A program made the position numbers and the translations under genes. Below are positions 9,535 through 18,378 of a DNA stretch of 64,000 bases, in pieces; position 1 is the first letter of the stretch, and each line of letters begins with the position of its first letter. The notes under the pieces were generated by a model, which ran no database searches, was not told the origin of the DNA, and saw only the letters and a list, made by a program, of their open reading frames with translations. Where the stretch lies: NCBI RefSeq assembly GCF_035181385.1, contig NZ_JAXCJK010000001.1:124001-188000 (forward strand), read 5' to 3'. Source of the DNA: Moraxella sp035181385 (lineage in GTDB: Bacteria > Pseudomonadota > Gammaproteobacteria > Pseudomonadales > Moraxellaceae).

Positions 9535-9562
9535 AAATGTCTTTAATTTAAGTATTTTAAAT

Positions 9563-9594
9563 AAAAAAGCCCGCTAAATAGTGGGCTTTTTTGT
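9563..9594 (+). terminator. Rho-independent terminator of the cold-shock gene
   Basis: AAAAAAGCCC (9563-9572) pairs with GGGCTTTTTT across a 10-11 base loop and ends in a T run, 29 bp after the stop codon. Confidence 0.9.
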
Positions 9595-9703
9595 TACCAA
9601 AAAAACTGATAAAATGTGGATAATGTTTTAAATCATTTGCATAAATTGTCAAAATAAGCTATTGTATTACGGCTTTTTAATTAAATTAATAGAGGTTATT
9701 TTT

Positions 9704-10171
9704 ATGAAAACTGCACAAAAAGTTATTGTTGCAACTGCACTATTTGCCACTTCTATCTTCTCTGCATCTGCGATTGCCAAGACGACTAAGGCAACCAAAG
9801 CACCTGCTGCCAGTCCTGCAGTCATAGAAAAGCAGGTAAGCGATGAGCAAAGATTGGACGCCAGCCTTAATCAAGGTTATCAAATGTGTTTATCAAATGC
9901 TTTATTGCTCGCTGATGTATCAAAAATGCGTCAAGGCGGGGTGAGCGAGACTGATGCTAAGAAAAAATTTAGTGAAATCGCTGAGGGTGCTCCTAAAGAG
10001 ACGCAAGAAATTACTAAAAAACGACTGAATTCTTTGATTGAGAATGTGTACGCAAAACAGCCCATTCAAAAAACAGATGCCGAAAAACTCAGTTTGGTGG
10101 AGAGTGTAACATTTGGTGAATTCTATGACTGTTCTATTGCTGTTGGCTACTCATTGGCTGGTGGTAAGTAA
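9704..10171 (+). CDS. Small secreted protein of unknown function
   Basis: A 155-residue protein that I do not recognise. The N-terminus is a clear Sec signal peptide (MKTAQKVIVATALFATS, then an Ala-rich end) with likely cleavage after the SAIA around residue 25. A short Lys/Thr/Ala/Pro-rich linker follows, then a mostly helical, charged domain with two cysteines (QMCLSNALL and YDCSIAVGYS) that could form a periplasmic disulfide. The ATG at 9704 is chosen over an upstream in-frame TTG at 9662 because AGAGG lies at the right distance and the signal peptide starts there. It sits 20 bp upstream of the helicase gene and may be co-transcribed with it. Confidence 0.8.
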   Translation: MKTAQKVIVATALFATSIFSASAIAKTTKATKAPAASPAVIEKQVSDEQRLDASLNQGYQMCLSNALLLADVSKMRQGGVSETDAKKKFSEIAEGAPKETQEITKKRLNSLIENVYAKQPIQKTDAEKLSLVESVTFGEFYDCSIAVGYSLAGGK

Positions 10172-10191
10172 TTAATAAAAAGGATTTATTT

Positions 10192-11466
10192 TTGATAGAA
10201 AATACTTTTGCTGAGGCCAGCTTACATCAATTGGGATTTTGCCATTTTGATGATTTGCCATTGTCTGAACAGACCTTAAAGGCGGTGCGTGCACTGAATT
10301 TTGAACAACTAACGCCAATTCAAGCACAAATTTTACCGCATACTTTGGCCAATCAAGATGCCATTGGTCAGGCGCAGACAGGCACGGGTAAGACAGCGAC
10401 TTTTTTGATCACCATCATTGAGTCGCTATTAAAGCGTCCGTTCGTTGATGGGGAGGTGCGTTTTTTGGGTGAGCCACGAGCACTCATCTTGGCACCGACC
10501 CGAGAGCTTGCTCAGCAGATTTTTGCTGATTGTCGAGAGCTTACTAAATTTGCCAATCTATACAATTTGTGTATTACAGGTGGGGCGGATTTTGATAAAC
10601 AGGCGTCTCAGCTTGAACGCCGCCCCCTTGATATCCTAATTGGTACGCCAGGGCGTATCATTGATTGGGTGAATAAGGGTGTCTTATTTTTAGATAGGGT
10701 AGAAGTTTTCGTCCTTGATGAGGCAGACCGTATGCTTGACATGGGCTTTATCCCTGATATTAAGCGTATTGTCCGCCATATGCCTGCCAATACACACCGC
10801 CAAAGTTTGCTGTTTTCAGCAACTTTTAATACCGATGTGATGAATTTGGCATATCGTTGGCTAAACAATCCTGCTTTTGTTGAGATTGCACCACAGAATA
10901 AGACAAATAAAGCGATCGATCAAAAATTCTTTTTATTGACTGAACGCGAAAAGATGAGCGCGCTGCGTGAAATTTTGTCTGCTGGTGATGTCAAAAAAGC
11001 CATCGTCTTTGCCAATCGCAAAGATCAGGTTAAGCGTTTGTATGATAATTTGCGTCGCCAATTCGAGGTTACCATGCTTTCAGGAGATGTTGCTCAACAA
11101 AAGCGAGAACGATATCTACAGCGTTTTAAAGATGGTGAGGTTAATATTTTGGTGGCGACTGATGTTGCGGGGCGTGGCATTCATGTTGATGATGTTACCC
11201 ATGTGATTAACTACACTTTGCCAGATATGCCAGATGACTATGTGCATCGTATTGGGCGTACTGGTCGTGCAGGACATACGGGTGTATCAATCAGCTTTGT
11301 TAGTGAAAATGATGCTTTTAATTTACCCGCTCTTGAGAAACACTTGGATATGAAGTTTAAATTAAGCCAATTTAAATCCCAATCTCAAGTTAATACCACC
11401 CAAAGTCAATCACATTCATCGGCTGACCAGCTGGGTTCAAGTGATGACATGGCGAATGGTTTATGA
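10192..11466 (+). CDS. rhlB: DEAD-box RNA helicase, RhlB-like
   Basis: A 424-residue ATP-dependent RNA helicase. Motifs in order: Q motif (FEQLTPIQAQ), Walker A AQTGTGKT, PTRELAQQ, TPGRIIDW, DEAD as VLDEADRMLDMGF, SAT as LFSATFN, then the second RecA domain with IFANRKDQ, VATDVAGRGIH and HRIGRTGRAG. GDVAQQKR and the NLPALEKHL tail resemble RhlB, the degradosome helicase, more than RhlE, but orthology is an inference. The start is TTG at 10192: no upstream ATG is in frame, the next internal Met lies past the Q motif, and AGGA precedes it. It overlaps hemW by an ATGA junction. Confidence 0.9.
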   Translation: MIENTFAEASLHQLGFCHFDDLPLSEQTLKAVRALNFEQLTPIQAQILPHTLANQDAIGQAQTGTGKTATFLITIIESLLKRPFVDGEVRFLGEPRALILAPTRELAQQIFADCRELTKFANLYNLCITGGADFDKQASQLERRPLDILIGTPGRIIDWVNKGVLFLDRVEVFVLDEADRMLDMGFIPDIKRIVRHMPANTHRQSLLFSATFNTDVMNLAYRWLNNPAFVEIAPQNKTNKAIDQKFFLLTEREKMSALREILSAGDVKKAIVFANRKDQVKRLYDNLRRQFEVTMLSGDVAQQKRERYLQRFKDGEVNILVATDVAGRGIHVDDVTHVINYTLPDMPDDYVHRIGRTGRAGHTGVSISFVSENDAFNLPALEKHLDMKFKLSQFKSQSQVNTTQSQSHSSADQLGSSDDMANGL

Positions 11467-12668
11467 ATCCGTTGTTAAAGTTATTGGCTGTTAATGTTCC
11501 TTTGTCTCTGTATATCCATATCCCGTGGTGTGTGAAGAAATGCCCTTATTGCGACTTTAATTCACATGCTTTGCCAGTTCATAGTGATGCCGATACACTG
11601 GATATGTCCTTTACTGAGTATGTTAATGCACTGCTTGCAGATGCACGCTCACAGACATCTTTTGTGCAGGGTCGGCAGATACATTCGGTATTTATTGGTG
11701 GTGGTACGCCATCACTTTTGCCTACCCATCAGCTCAAAAGACTTTTTGATGAGCTTCGTGATGTTTATCAATTTAGTGAAGATTGTGAAATTACGCTAGA
11801 GGCCAACCCTGGTACGATTGAGCATGCACCTTTTGAGGAATATTTAAGCATTGGCATTAATCGCTTATCCATCGGTGTTCAGACTTTTGATGAGCAAGCA
11901 TTGCAAATACTTGGACGCATTCACAATCCTACGCAGGCGACGAGTGCAGTAGCCAATGCAAAAAATGCAGGCTTTCGCCGTATCAATGTTGATTTGATGT
12001 ACGGACTCCCCAATCAAACCGAAGTGCTTGCTGTTAATGATTTGAAAACCGCCATTCAATCAGGAGCGACGCACATCTCTTGGTATCAGCTTACCATTGA
12101 GCCAAATACTGCCTTTTATCGTACGCCCCCCAGTTTGCCTAATGATGATACGCTTGATGCCATTGAAAAGGCTGGGCGTAAGTTGCTCGTTGATTACGGC
12201 TTTGATAATTATGAAATCTCGGCGTGGGTAGGTGCTGATGACACGCCATGTAGACATAATGTGAATTACTGGCAATTTGGTGATTATTTGGCGATTGGTG
12301 CTGGTGCACATGGCAAGATAACTTTATGTGGTCATGCCAACTTTGCTGATGGTATTTATCGGTTTAGTAAGTCTCGCATACCAAAAGACTACCTAAATTT
12401 TATGCCATTGGTTGCACCAAAGATGGTGAATTTTGAAAAGATTGCCGAAGACGCACTGCCCGCTGAATTCATGATGAACGCACTAAGATTGCGACATGGT
12501 GCAACAACACAGATGTTTGAAGAGCGGACAGGATTGCTTGTTAGTAGCATTGACAATGAGTTATTGCCACTGCAACATGAAGGTTTTATGGTGCATGATG
12601 CATCTTTATTGAGCCCTACGGCCATGGGTTTTCGCTATGTAAATCATTTGGTTAGAGCATTCTTATAA
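11463..12668 (+). CDS. hemW: Radical SAM protein HemW (haem chaperone)
   Basis: A 401-residue HemN-like radical SAM protein of the HemW type, thought to bind and deliver haem rather than oxidise coproporphyrinogen. The iron-sulfur ligands are in CVKKCPYCDF near residue 22, preceded by LYIHIPWC. The GGGTPSLL motif, LEANPGT and RLSIGVQTF are all present. The C-terminal domain is of the HemW form. It overlaps rhlB by 4 bp (ATGA), which implies translational coupling. Confidence 0.93.
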   Translation: MNPLLKLLAVNVPLSLYIHIPWCVKKCPYCDFNSHALPVHSDADTLDMSFTEYVNALLADARSQTSFVQGRQIHSVFIGGGTPSLLPTHQLKRLFDELRDVYQFSEDCEITLEANPGTIEHAPFEEYLSIGINRLSIGVQTFDEQALQILGRIHNPTQATSAVANAKNAGFRRINVDLMYGLPNQTEVLAVNDLKTAIQSGATHISWYQLTIEPNTAFYRTPPSLPNDDTLDAIEKAGRKLLVDYGFDNYEISAWVGADDTPCRHNVNYWQFGDYLAIGAGAHGKITLCGHANFADGIYRFSKSRIPKDYLNFMPLVAPKMVNFEKIAEDALPAEFMMNALRLRHGATTQMFEERTGLLVSSIDNELLPLQHEGFMVHDASLLSPTAMGFRYVNHLVRAFL

Positions 12669-12797
12669 GGATAAATGATGAGCAATATGAATGAATGCTA
12701 AAAATAGGTTTCTTTGGTGTTTTTTTTGATCATATTTTTTAATCATATCTAGTGCATAACTTTATTTAATACATAACTTTAGTCGGTGTATTGAGCC

Positions 12798-13319
12798 ATG
12801 TCCAACATTCATATTGTCTTATTTTCTCCAAAAATCCCCAATAATACAGGTAATATCATTCGCTTATGTGCCAATACTGGAGCCAAACTGCACTTAATTA
12901 AGCCACTTGGCTTTGAATTAGATGATACTAAATTGAAACGAGCAGGGCTTGATTATCATGAATATGCTCAGATGCGTGTTCATGAAAATTGGCAGGCCTG
13001 TCTTGGTGATTTGACCTCCTTGGGCGTGTATCAGATAGTGGCACTGACAACCAAATTCAGCCACTGCTTTTATGCACATGACTTTGTTCATGAAGAGAGT
13101 GTGGCGATGGTATTTGGCTCTGAGACCGATGGGCTACCCCCTGAGGTGCGTGCTGATATCGGTGAGTTAAACTGGCTAAGATTGCCCATGTTGCCCGAAT
13201 CTCGCAGTTTGAATCTTGCTAATTCAGTATCAATTTGCTTATATGAATTGTGGCGGCAAAAGGGTTTTACTGGTGATGTGGGGCAAAGTGTGGGCTATCA
13301 TAAGCTGACATCAAGATGA
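12798..13319 (+). CDS. trmL: tRNA (cytidine/uridine-34) 2'-O-methyltransferase TrmL
   Basis: A 173-residue SPOUT-fold methyltransferase. TrmL methylates the wobble ribose of tRNA-Leu isoacceptors and in E. coli needs the i6A37 made by MiaA, whose gene is also in this window. Diagnostic segments are IVLFSPKIPNNTGNIIRLC, LIKPLGFELDDTKLKRAGLDY, VFGSETDGLP and the knot region LPMLPESRSLNLANSVSICLYE. The length is somewhat above E. coli TrmL (157). It starts with ATG after a 129-bp AT-rich gap that contains two copies of CATAACTTTA (12755 and 12772). Confidence 0.94.
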   Translation: MSNIHIVLFSPKIPNNTGNIIRLCANTGAKLHLIKPLGFELDDTKLKRAGLDYHEYAQMRVHENWQACLGDLTSLGVYQIVALTTKFSHCFYAHDFVHEESVAMVFGSETDGLPPEVRADIGELNWLRLPMLPESRSLNLANSVSICLYELWRQKGFTGDVGQSVGYHKLTSR

Positions 13320-13371
13320 ATAAGCCTGTGATCTTGTTTTAACATGGTTTCTTCTGTCAGCCATCATTCAT

Positions 13372-13701
13372 TCATAAACAGTTGGGTGGTTTTGGCAGGC
13401 CTGCGATGCGATTGATATGGCGTGCTACTAACCCTGTGTTAAAGAGCCTTTGTAGCTTGGCATTATCAATCTCATCATCAGGTAGGCTTTGACTTAGATG
13501 CTTGATGAGTGGGCGTGTGGCAGGACTGTGATGGTATTTGTCAAAAAATGCTCTGACTTCGTCTAGAATGCGATAATGAATGCCATCAAGTTTTATGTTC
13601 AAGGTATCGGCAAGTTGTTGGGCTGTGCTTGGCGTCCATAGTGTATGGTCGGTCAGGTGCCCATCACCATCTAATTGTAGTTCTGGTATTGTGTTTGTCA
13701 T
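13372..13701 (-). CDS. tusE: Sulfur-relay protein TusE (DsrC family)
   Basis: A 109-residue DsrC-type protein that accepts persulfide sulfur from TusBCD and passes it to MnmA for 2-thiolation of U34 in tRNA. The C-terminal signature AGLPKPPNCL holds the conserved penultimate active cysteine. The body (DHTLWTPSTAQQLAD, HYRILDEVRAFFDKY, SPATRPLIKHL) matches the family. Its ATG directly abuts the tusC stop codon (TAAATG), so the genes form one operon in the order tusD-tusC-tusE. Confidence 0.92.
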   Translation of the reverse strand: MTNTIPELQLDGDGHLTDHTLWTPSTAQQLADTLNIKLDGIHYRILDEVRAFFDKYHHSPATRPLIKHLSQSLPDDEIDNAKLQRLFNTGLVARHINRIAGLPKPPNCL

Positions 13702-14010
13702 TTAAAATTCCAAAATGCCATCAAAATCCATCATTTTTGGTGGGTCATCTAAATGTAACATCATGTCATCAATGGTGGTATTTAAGATGATGTGTTTGTC
13801 AAAACTTATCCAAGGTTGCTTAATATCATATAGGCTTAACGATTGAACCATGCCATATGTGCGACTCCGCGAATCATTTAATATCACATGACTAAGGCCT
13901 GAAAAATAAAATTGCACTTGGTGATCAAAACTTGCCAAAGTCAAACCCAAAGAGATGGCTTCGTAATTGATCAACTCGCTGTCTGACTGGATTTTTATTA
14001 AAAATTTCAT
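13702..14010 (-). CDS. tusC: Sulfur-relay protein TusC (DsrF-like)
   Basis: A 102-residue DsrE/F-fold protein. SLYDIKQPWISF and the terminal FDGILEF line up with TusC of E. coli (LYDIEQCWV and YDVILRF). It should be a structural subunit of the hexameric TusBCD complex. TusC carries no catalytic cysteine in E. coli, and this copy has no cysteine at all. It lies between tusD (67 bp upstream) and tusE (no gap). It is shorter than E. coli TusC (119 residues), so identity rests on the end motifs and the position. Confidence 0.82.
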   Translation of the reverse strand: MKFLIKIQSDSELINYEAISLGLTLASFDHQVQFYFSGLSHVILNDSRSRTYGMVQSLSLYDIKQPWISFDKHIILNTTIDDMMLHLDDPPKMMDFDGILEF

Positions 14011-14077
14011 AATTTATCAAGGCTGATTGCTAAAATTTTTTGTTTGTTGATTTGCTTGTTCATTTTGTTGGCTTGCA

Positions 14078-14467
14078 TTAAAACTGCATTATTTTTGTAT
14101 CATTATTTAGCATTAAGACAAGTTCTGATAATCCTGTTAGGCGAAAAGATGGGTGCAAATTATCACCATCTAGCTGATGTCGCTTAGCATTGCTACTGTC
14201 TGTGATACCGCGCGCCAACGCTGTGCTGACACATACGGGCAAATCAAGCGAGTATTGATTTGCCAGTTTCACCCATTCATCTTGAATATTGGCTACATCT
14301 GCTGTTTGCCACATGAGACGATTGGCTGTGTAAGCACCATCGCCATAAAAAAAGACATGCACGGTTTCGTTGTTTGTGAGCATTTGTTTGGCGGTGATCA
14401 GAGCCATTTTGGCGGCGTTGCTGTGTGGATTGGTGGTGATGAGTAATAAGATTGGCATGGCTGGCAT
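14078..14467 (-). CDS. tusD: Sulfur-relay protein TusD (DsrE-like)
   Basis: A 129-residue DsrE-fold sulfurtransferase. FFYGDGAYTANRL corresponds to FFYREGVYNANQL of E. coli TusD. LPVCVSTALARG carries the conserved catalytic cysteine that takes persulfide from TusA. The C-terminal GLSELVLMLNNDTKIMQF fits GLGALAEASLTCDRVVQF. Starts at 14467 or 14458 (MPILLLI) are both possible. No tusB follows: the 67-bp gap to tusC is too short, and tusC abuts tusE. Confidence 0.9.
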   Translation of the reverse strand: MPAMPILLLITTNPHSNAAKMALITAKQMLTNNETVHVFFYGDGAYTANRLMWQTADVANIQDEWVKLANQYSLDLPVCVSTALARGITDSSNAKRHQLDGDNLHPSFRLTGLSELVLMLNNDTKIMQF

Positions 14468-14590
14468 TGATTTTAAAAAAGTAACTTAAAAATTTGTCAA
14501 AAATTATGCTTATTATAGCCTAAAATTTGGTGTAAAATGAGAAAAATTGTTTTTATTTTTTAACTGGTTTTAACATTTGAACAAACTGCC

Positions 14591-17380
14591 ATGACGACAT
14601 TTAGCCCCAGCCAAGCCGAACTTGATACCTTGAGACTTGCCAGTCCTTTTGCGTATTCATTATACAACAAAAAAACAACAGATGCTGAGGCATTCTTGAC
14701 CAAATATGGTTTTGAATATGCGATTGCCGACGCTGAATTTGATGTAATGATTGATGATTATATCAAATCGGCAGAGCAAGATGATGATGTGATGGCGTTG
14801 CTGCGTGCATTGCGTAACCTGCTTATGCTTAAATGGATTTGGCAAGATGCGTTGGGTATGATTGAGCTTACTGTGCTGATGCATGAGCTGTCTGCTTTTA
14901 CCAATGCGTGTATTTGCTTTGCCAAAAATCATGTTTATCAAAACCTTATTCGTCGTTATGGCATACCGATGACAATCGTTGATGGACAAAAACAAATTGA
15001 TGAATTTGCCGTAGTTGCTATGGGTAAGCTTGGGGCGATGGAGCTAAATTTATCCAGTGATATTGATTTGATTTTTATTCACAAAGGCACTGGTCAAACA
15101 GATATTAGTGAAATCGGTAAAAAAACCATTGAAAATCAAAAATTCATGACCAGTTTGGGGCGTGGTATCATCCGTTTGTTGGACGAGATGACGGTTGATG
15201 GCTTTGTATTTAGAGTGGATATGCGATTGCGTCCATGGGGCGATGGCTCGGCGATTGTCATGACAGCAGCGGCACTTGAAAAGTATTTTAATCATCATGG
15301 GCGTACTTGGGAGCGTTTTGCATGGTTGAAGGCTCGTGTGGTTAATCAAATCAGTGAGCCGTTTTTGGATAGGTTGTCCAATCTACGCAAAAACTTTGTT
15401 TATCGATATTATATTGATTATAGTGCTTTTAGTGCGTTGCGAGAGATGAAGTCGATGATTGTGGCACAGCAAACGCAGCGACAAGATTTGGATAATGTTA
15501 AGCTGGGTGTGGGCGGTATTCGTGATATTGAGTTTATTGTGCAGTCGTTCATGCTCATTTATGGTGGTCATCAAGTGGCGTTGGGTGAGAATCTGTCTTG
15601 CCTTGATGGTATTGTCGCTTTGACTCAATTTGGGTATCTAAATGCTGATGAAGCGGATAATTTGGCAGGTGCGTATCGTTTTTTAAGGCGATTAGAGCAC
15701 GCCATTCAAGCTTGTCATGATAAACAGACGCAAAGACTGCCCCAAGATAAGACGGAGCTGTCTGCCATTGCAAGTGTGCTTGGGTTTGTGGATATTGATC
15801 ATTTTATCCAAGCGTTAGATGAGCATCGCCAAAAGGTATCCATACCTTTTAATAGAATGATTACCGACCGCAAAAGCCCAAATCAGAAGATTGGTAGTTC
15901 TGCGACCATTTGGCAAGAATTGCAAGCGGTGTTGAGCGATCAAAGCGTGCGATTGTTTGAAGAGTTTTATGGTTCAAAGCTCGTGCAAAGTTTGGACGAA
16001 GAACCAAAATCTCGTTTGGACGCTGCCTACCCCATCATCTTGCACGCTTTACTTGAACACGCCAAACAAGATGGTGAACAGCGTGCAAATTTAGCAGTAC
16101 CCAGATTGATTACACTACTTGAATCCATTTGTCGGCGTTCAATTTATTTGGTGATGTTGGCTGAAAATCCTAATGCGACCATTGCACTGGTGCCCATGCT
16201 CTCAGCAAGCCACTGGATTGCTAAAGAGCTGGCATTACACCCAATGCTACTTGATAACTTTTTGCAAAAACGCTACCTGCATTTGCCAAATAAGGCTGAA
16301 TTGGCTGATATTTTGCGTCAAGGTTTGCTTAGGGTAGAGCGATTTGATGATGAAAACTATTTGGCAAGCATTAGGCTTTTTAAAAAAACACAAGTTTTGG
16401 CAGTGGCAACCGCTGATGTGCTAGGGCTTCGTCATATTATGAAAGTCTCGGACAGCCTTACTTTTATCGCTGAGGTGGTATTGGAATCAGCATTACAGCG
16501 TGCTTTTGATGAACTTACGCATAAGCATGGCTATCCACTGTTACAAAATGGTGAGCGAGCCAGCCATACGCATCTTGGATTTGCCATCATCGGCTATGGC
16601 AAATTAGGTGGTATTGAAATGAGTTATGCGTCAGATTTAGATGTGGTATTTTTGCACAACATTAATGAACAATCTGATACAGATGGCAAAAAACCTGTCA
16701 GTGGCATGAGATTTGCTTCTCGTATGGTGCAAAAGATACTCAGCTACTTGACCACTCAGACCCGAGATGGCAGAGTGTATGAGCTTGATATGCGTCTGCG
16801 TCCATCGGGTAATGCAGGTGTGATGATTGGCTCACTTTTGGCATTTGAGTTGTATCAAACTCAAAAAGCATGGGCGTGGGAGCATCAAGCACTGGTACGA
16901 GCAAGGGGCGTGGCAGGCGATGTGTCAGTGCTGTCGGCATTTAGCAATATTCGCCAAACCGTTCTCATAAAAGCACGAGATACCAAACAGGTGTGTATTG
17001 ATGTACAACAAATGCGTCAAAAAATGCAAATGCATCTTGGTACGCACGATGGCAACACACATCAGTTTAATATCAAACAGGACTTTGGCGGTCTGGTGGA
17101 TATTGAGTTTTTGGCACAGTTTTTGGTGCTTGCTTATGCGTATCAATACCCCAATCTTGCCATCTGGTCAGATAATGTGCGTATCTTTGAAGAAGTGGCA
17201 AAGACAGGACTGATGAGCGAAGAATGGTGTGATAAGCTCACTCAGACTTATCTGTTACTACGCAAAACCACGCACGAACTTGCCTTGTCTGATAAGCAAA
17301 TCATCGTTAATGATGAAGCTTGGCAAGACAGCAGGGCGTTTGTACGAGAGGTATGGCGGAGTGTTTTGGGTGATGGATAA
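14591..17380 (+). CDS. glnE: Bifunctional glutamine synthetase adenylyltransferase/deadenylase
   Basis: A 929-residue enzyme (946 in E. coli) that attaches and removes AMP on GlnA in response to PII and glutamine. The two nucleotidyltransferase domains are both intact. The N-terminal deadenylase domain has GKLGAMELNLSSDIDLIFIH near 145 and FRVDMRLRPWGDGSA. The C-terminal adenylylase domain has GYGKLGGIEMSYASDLDVVF near 669 and ELDMRLRPSGNAG. Between them lies the helical PII/glutamine regulatory region. Its target tyrosine is conserved in the glnA fragment at the window start. It is monocistronic and divergent from the tus operon. Confidence 0.97.
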   Translation: MTTFSPSQAELDTLRLASPFAYSLYNKKTTDAEAFLTKYGFEYAIADAEFDVMIDDYIKSAEQDDDVMALLRALRNLLMLKWIWQDALGMIELTVLMHELSAFTNACICFAKNHVYQNLIRRYGIPMTIVDGQKQIDEFAVVAMGKLGAMELNLSSDIDLIFIHKGTGQTDISEIGKKTIENQKFMTSLGRGIIRLLDEMTVDGFVFRVDMRLRPWGDGSAIVMTAAALEKYFNHHGRTWERFAWLKARVVNQISEPFLDRLSNLRKNFVYRYYIDYSAFSALREMKSMIVAQQTQRQDLDNVKLGVGGIRDIEFIVQSFMLIYGGHQVALGENLSCLDGIVALTQFGYLNADEADNLAGAYRFLRRLEHAIQACHDKQTQRLPQDKTELSAIASVLGFVDIDHFIQALDEHRQKVSIPFNRMITDRKSPNQKIGSSATIWQELQAVLSDQSVRLFEEFYGSKLVQSLDEEPKSRLDAAYPIILHALLEHAKQDGEQRANLAVPRLITLLESICRRSIYLVMLAENPNATIALVPMLSASHWIAKELALHPMLLDNFLQKRYLHLPNKAELADILRQGLLRVERFDDENYLASIRLFKKTQVLAVATADVLGLRHIMKVSDSLTFIAEVVLESALQRAFDELTHKHGYPLLQNGERASHTHLGFAIIGYGKLGGIEMSYASDLDVVFLHNINEQSDTDGKKPVSGMRFASRMVQKILSYLTTQTRDGRVYELDMRLRPSGNAGVMIGSLLAFELYQTQKAWAWEHQALVRARGVAGDVSVLSAFSNIRQTVLIKARDTKQVCIDVQQMRQKMQMHLGTHDGNTHQFNIKQDFGGLVDIEFLAQFLVLAYAYQYPNLAIWSDNVRIFEEVAKTGLMSEEWCDKLTQTYLLLRKTTHELALSDKQIIVNDEAWQDSRAFVREVWRSVLGDG

Positions 17381-17462
17381 AAAGTTGTGTGAGTTTTTGT
17401 TATTTTATGAGTTAAAATAAAATGTTACTTAAAAAACACAAGATTGCTTCAAAAATAGGCAT

Positions 17463-17497
17463 ATTAAGAGTTTTTACTGATTATAAAAACTCTTAAT
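17463..17497. terminator. Bidirectional hairpin between glnE and the glycosyltransferase operon
   Basis: A perfect 14-bp stem, ATTAAGAGTTTTTA (17463-17476) against TAAAAACTCTTAAT (17484-17497), with a 7-base loop. It lies between two convergent genes, so it plausibly ends both transcripts. The 203-bp gap holds nothing else that I recognise. Confidence 0.6.
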
Positions 17498-17583
17498 GCA
17501 CCCAATAAGGTTGTTAGAATCAATCAAGAGCCAAATTATTTGAAAAGATTTTGGGTAAATATTGATTGAGAGCTTCTTGGATA

Positions 17584-18378
17584 TCAGATTTGATTATCCA
17601 GCATTTTTGCCAGTACACAATTTTTATCTATATGACTTAAATCTTGATGGCGCAAAACCTCATTGTATAAATGCACACAGACACTGCGTTCGGTGATGAT
17701 GTCATCAAGCGTGAGTGCTGGGTCTAATAGTTTTAATACGGTGTCATATTGAATGGGGTATAATACATCTAATGGTTGTGCCAAATGATCGACATCATGA
17801 TGGTTGGTATAATAAGTGATGGCACTTGGGCCAGCAACACCCCACGCCATTTGGGAGATATGCTGATGAGAACCAAATAACCGTTTGATTTTTAGTCTAA
17901 ATTTTCTAAAGGGCGAGTACCATTCTGGTGTAAAATTTGGTGTATCAATGATGTTGCGTAAAGATTGTAATGTTGCACTGTCTTTTGGAAGAGCCAATAT
18001 TGCACCATTGATCAGATTGTCTCGTTCATATCCAAATAAATAGCCATGCTCAGGTAAGCTGATGGGTTGCACGCAGTAGACATCGCAATCTACATAAATG
18101 GTTTTGGGTTTTTTGTGCAGGAGCTCATAGCGAAAAATATCCGAAAATAACGCATAACTTTGGGTTTTTTCGTGTTTGATGATTTTTGAGTGGTGAATGA
18201 TTTCATTGCCATCGCATACCGTAATGCCATTTGGGACATCGGGCAGTTGTCCGTAAGTATAAAGATTAACTTGATGGCCACGCATTAAAAATGAGGTTAA
18301 GCAGGCGGACGCCATTGTGCCAAGCTTTCCGCCAATCCATAAAGCACCAATCGTGGGCAAACTAAGATTATTTGACAT
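17584..18378 (-). CDS. DXD glycosyltransferase, GT32/alpha-1,4-galactosyltransferase-like
   Basis: A 264-residue retaining-type glycosyltransferase with the sugar-binding DXD region. The metal-binding DXD is in IYVDCDVYCVQP near residue 96. The start IGALWIGGKLGTMASACLTSF and the HQVNLYTYGQ segment are typical of the GT32-like group that includes capsule and LOS enzymes and Gb3 synthase. No signal peptide is present, so it would act at the inner face of the inner membrane. It overlaps the GT25 gene by 11 bp and has GGAG before its ATG, so it is the second gene of a two-gene operon. The sugar and linkage are inferred only; an alpha-galactosyl cap on LOS is one possibility. Confidence 0.8.
   Translation of the reverse strand: MSNNLSLPTIGALWIGGKLGTMASACLTSFLMRGHQVNLYTYGQLPDVPNGITVCDGNEIIHHSKIIKHEKTQSYALFSDIFRYELLHKKPKTIYVDCDVYCVQPISLPEHGYLFGYERDNLINGAILALPKDSATLQSLRNIIDTPNFTPEWYSPFRKFRLKIKRLFGSHQHISQMAWGVAGPSAITYYTNHHDVDHLAQPLDVLYPIQYDTVLKLLDPALTLDDIITERSVCVHLYNEVLRHQDLSHIDKNCVLAKMLDNQI

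Noticed and set aside
12755..12781. Repeated CATAACTTTA as an operator for trmL
   Set aside because: Two 10-bp AT-rich copies 17 bp apart in a short AT-rich gap are weak evidence, and there is no candidate regulator.
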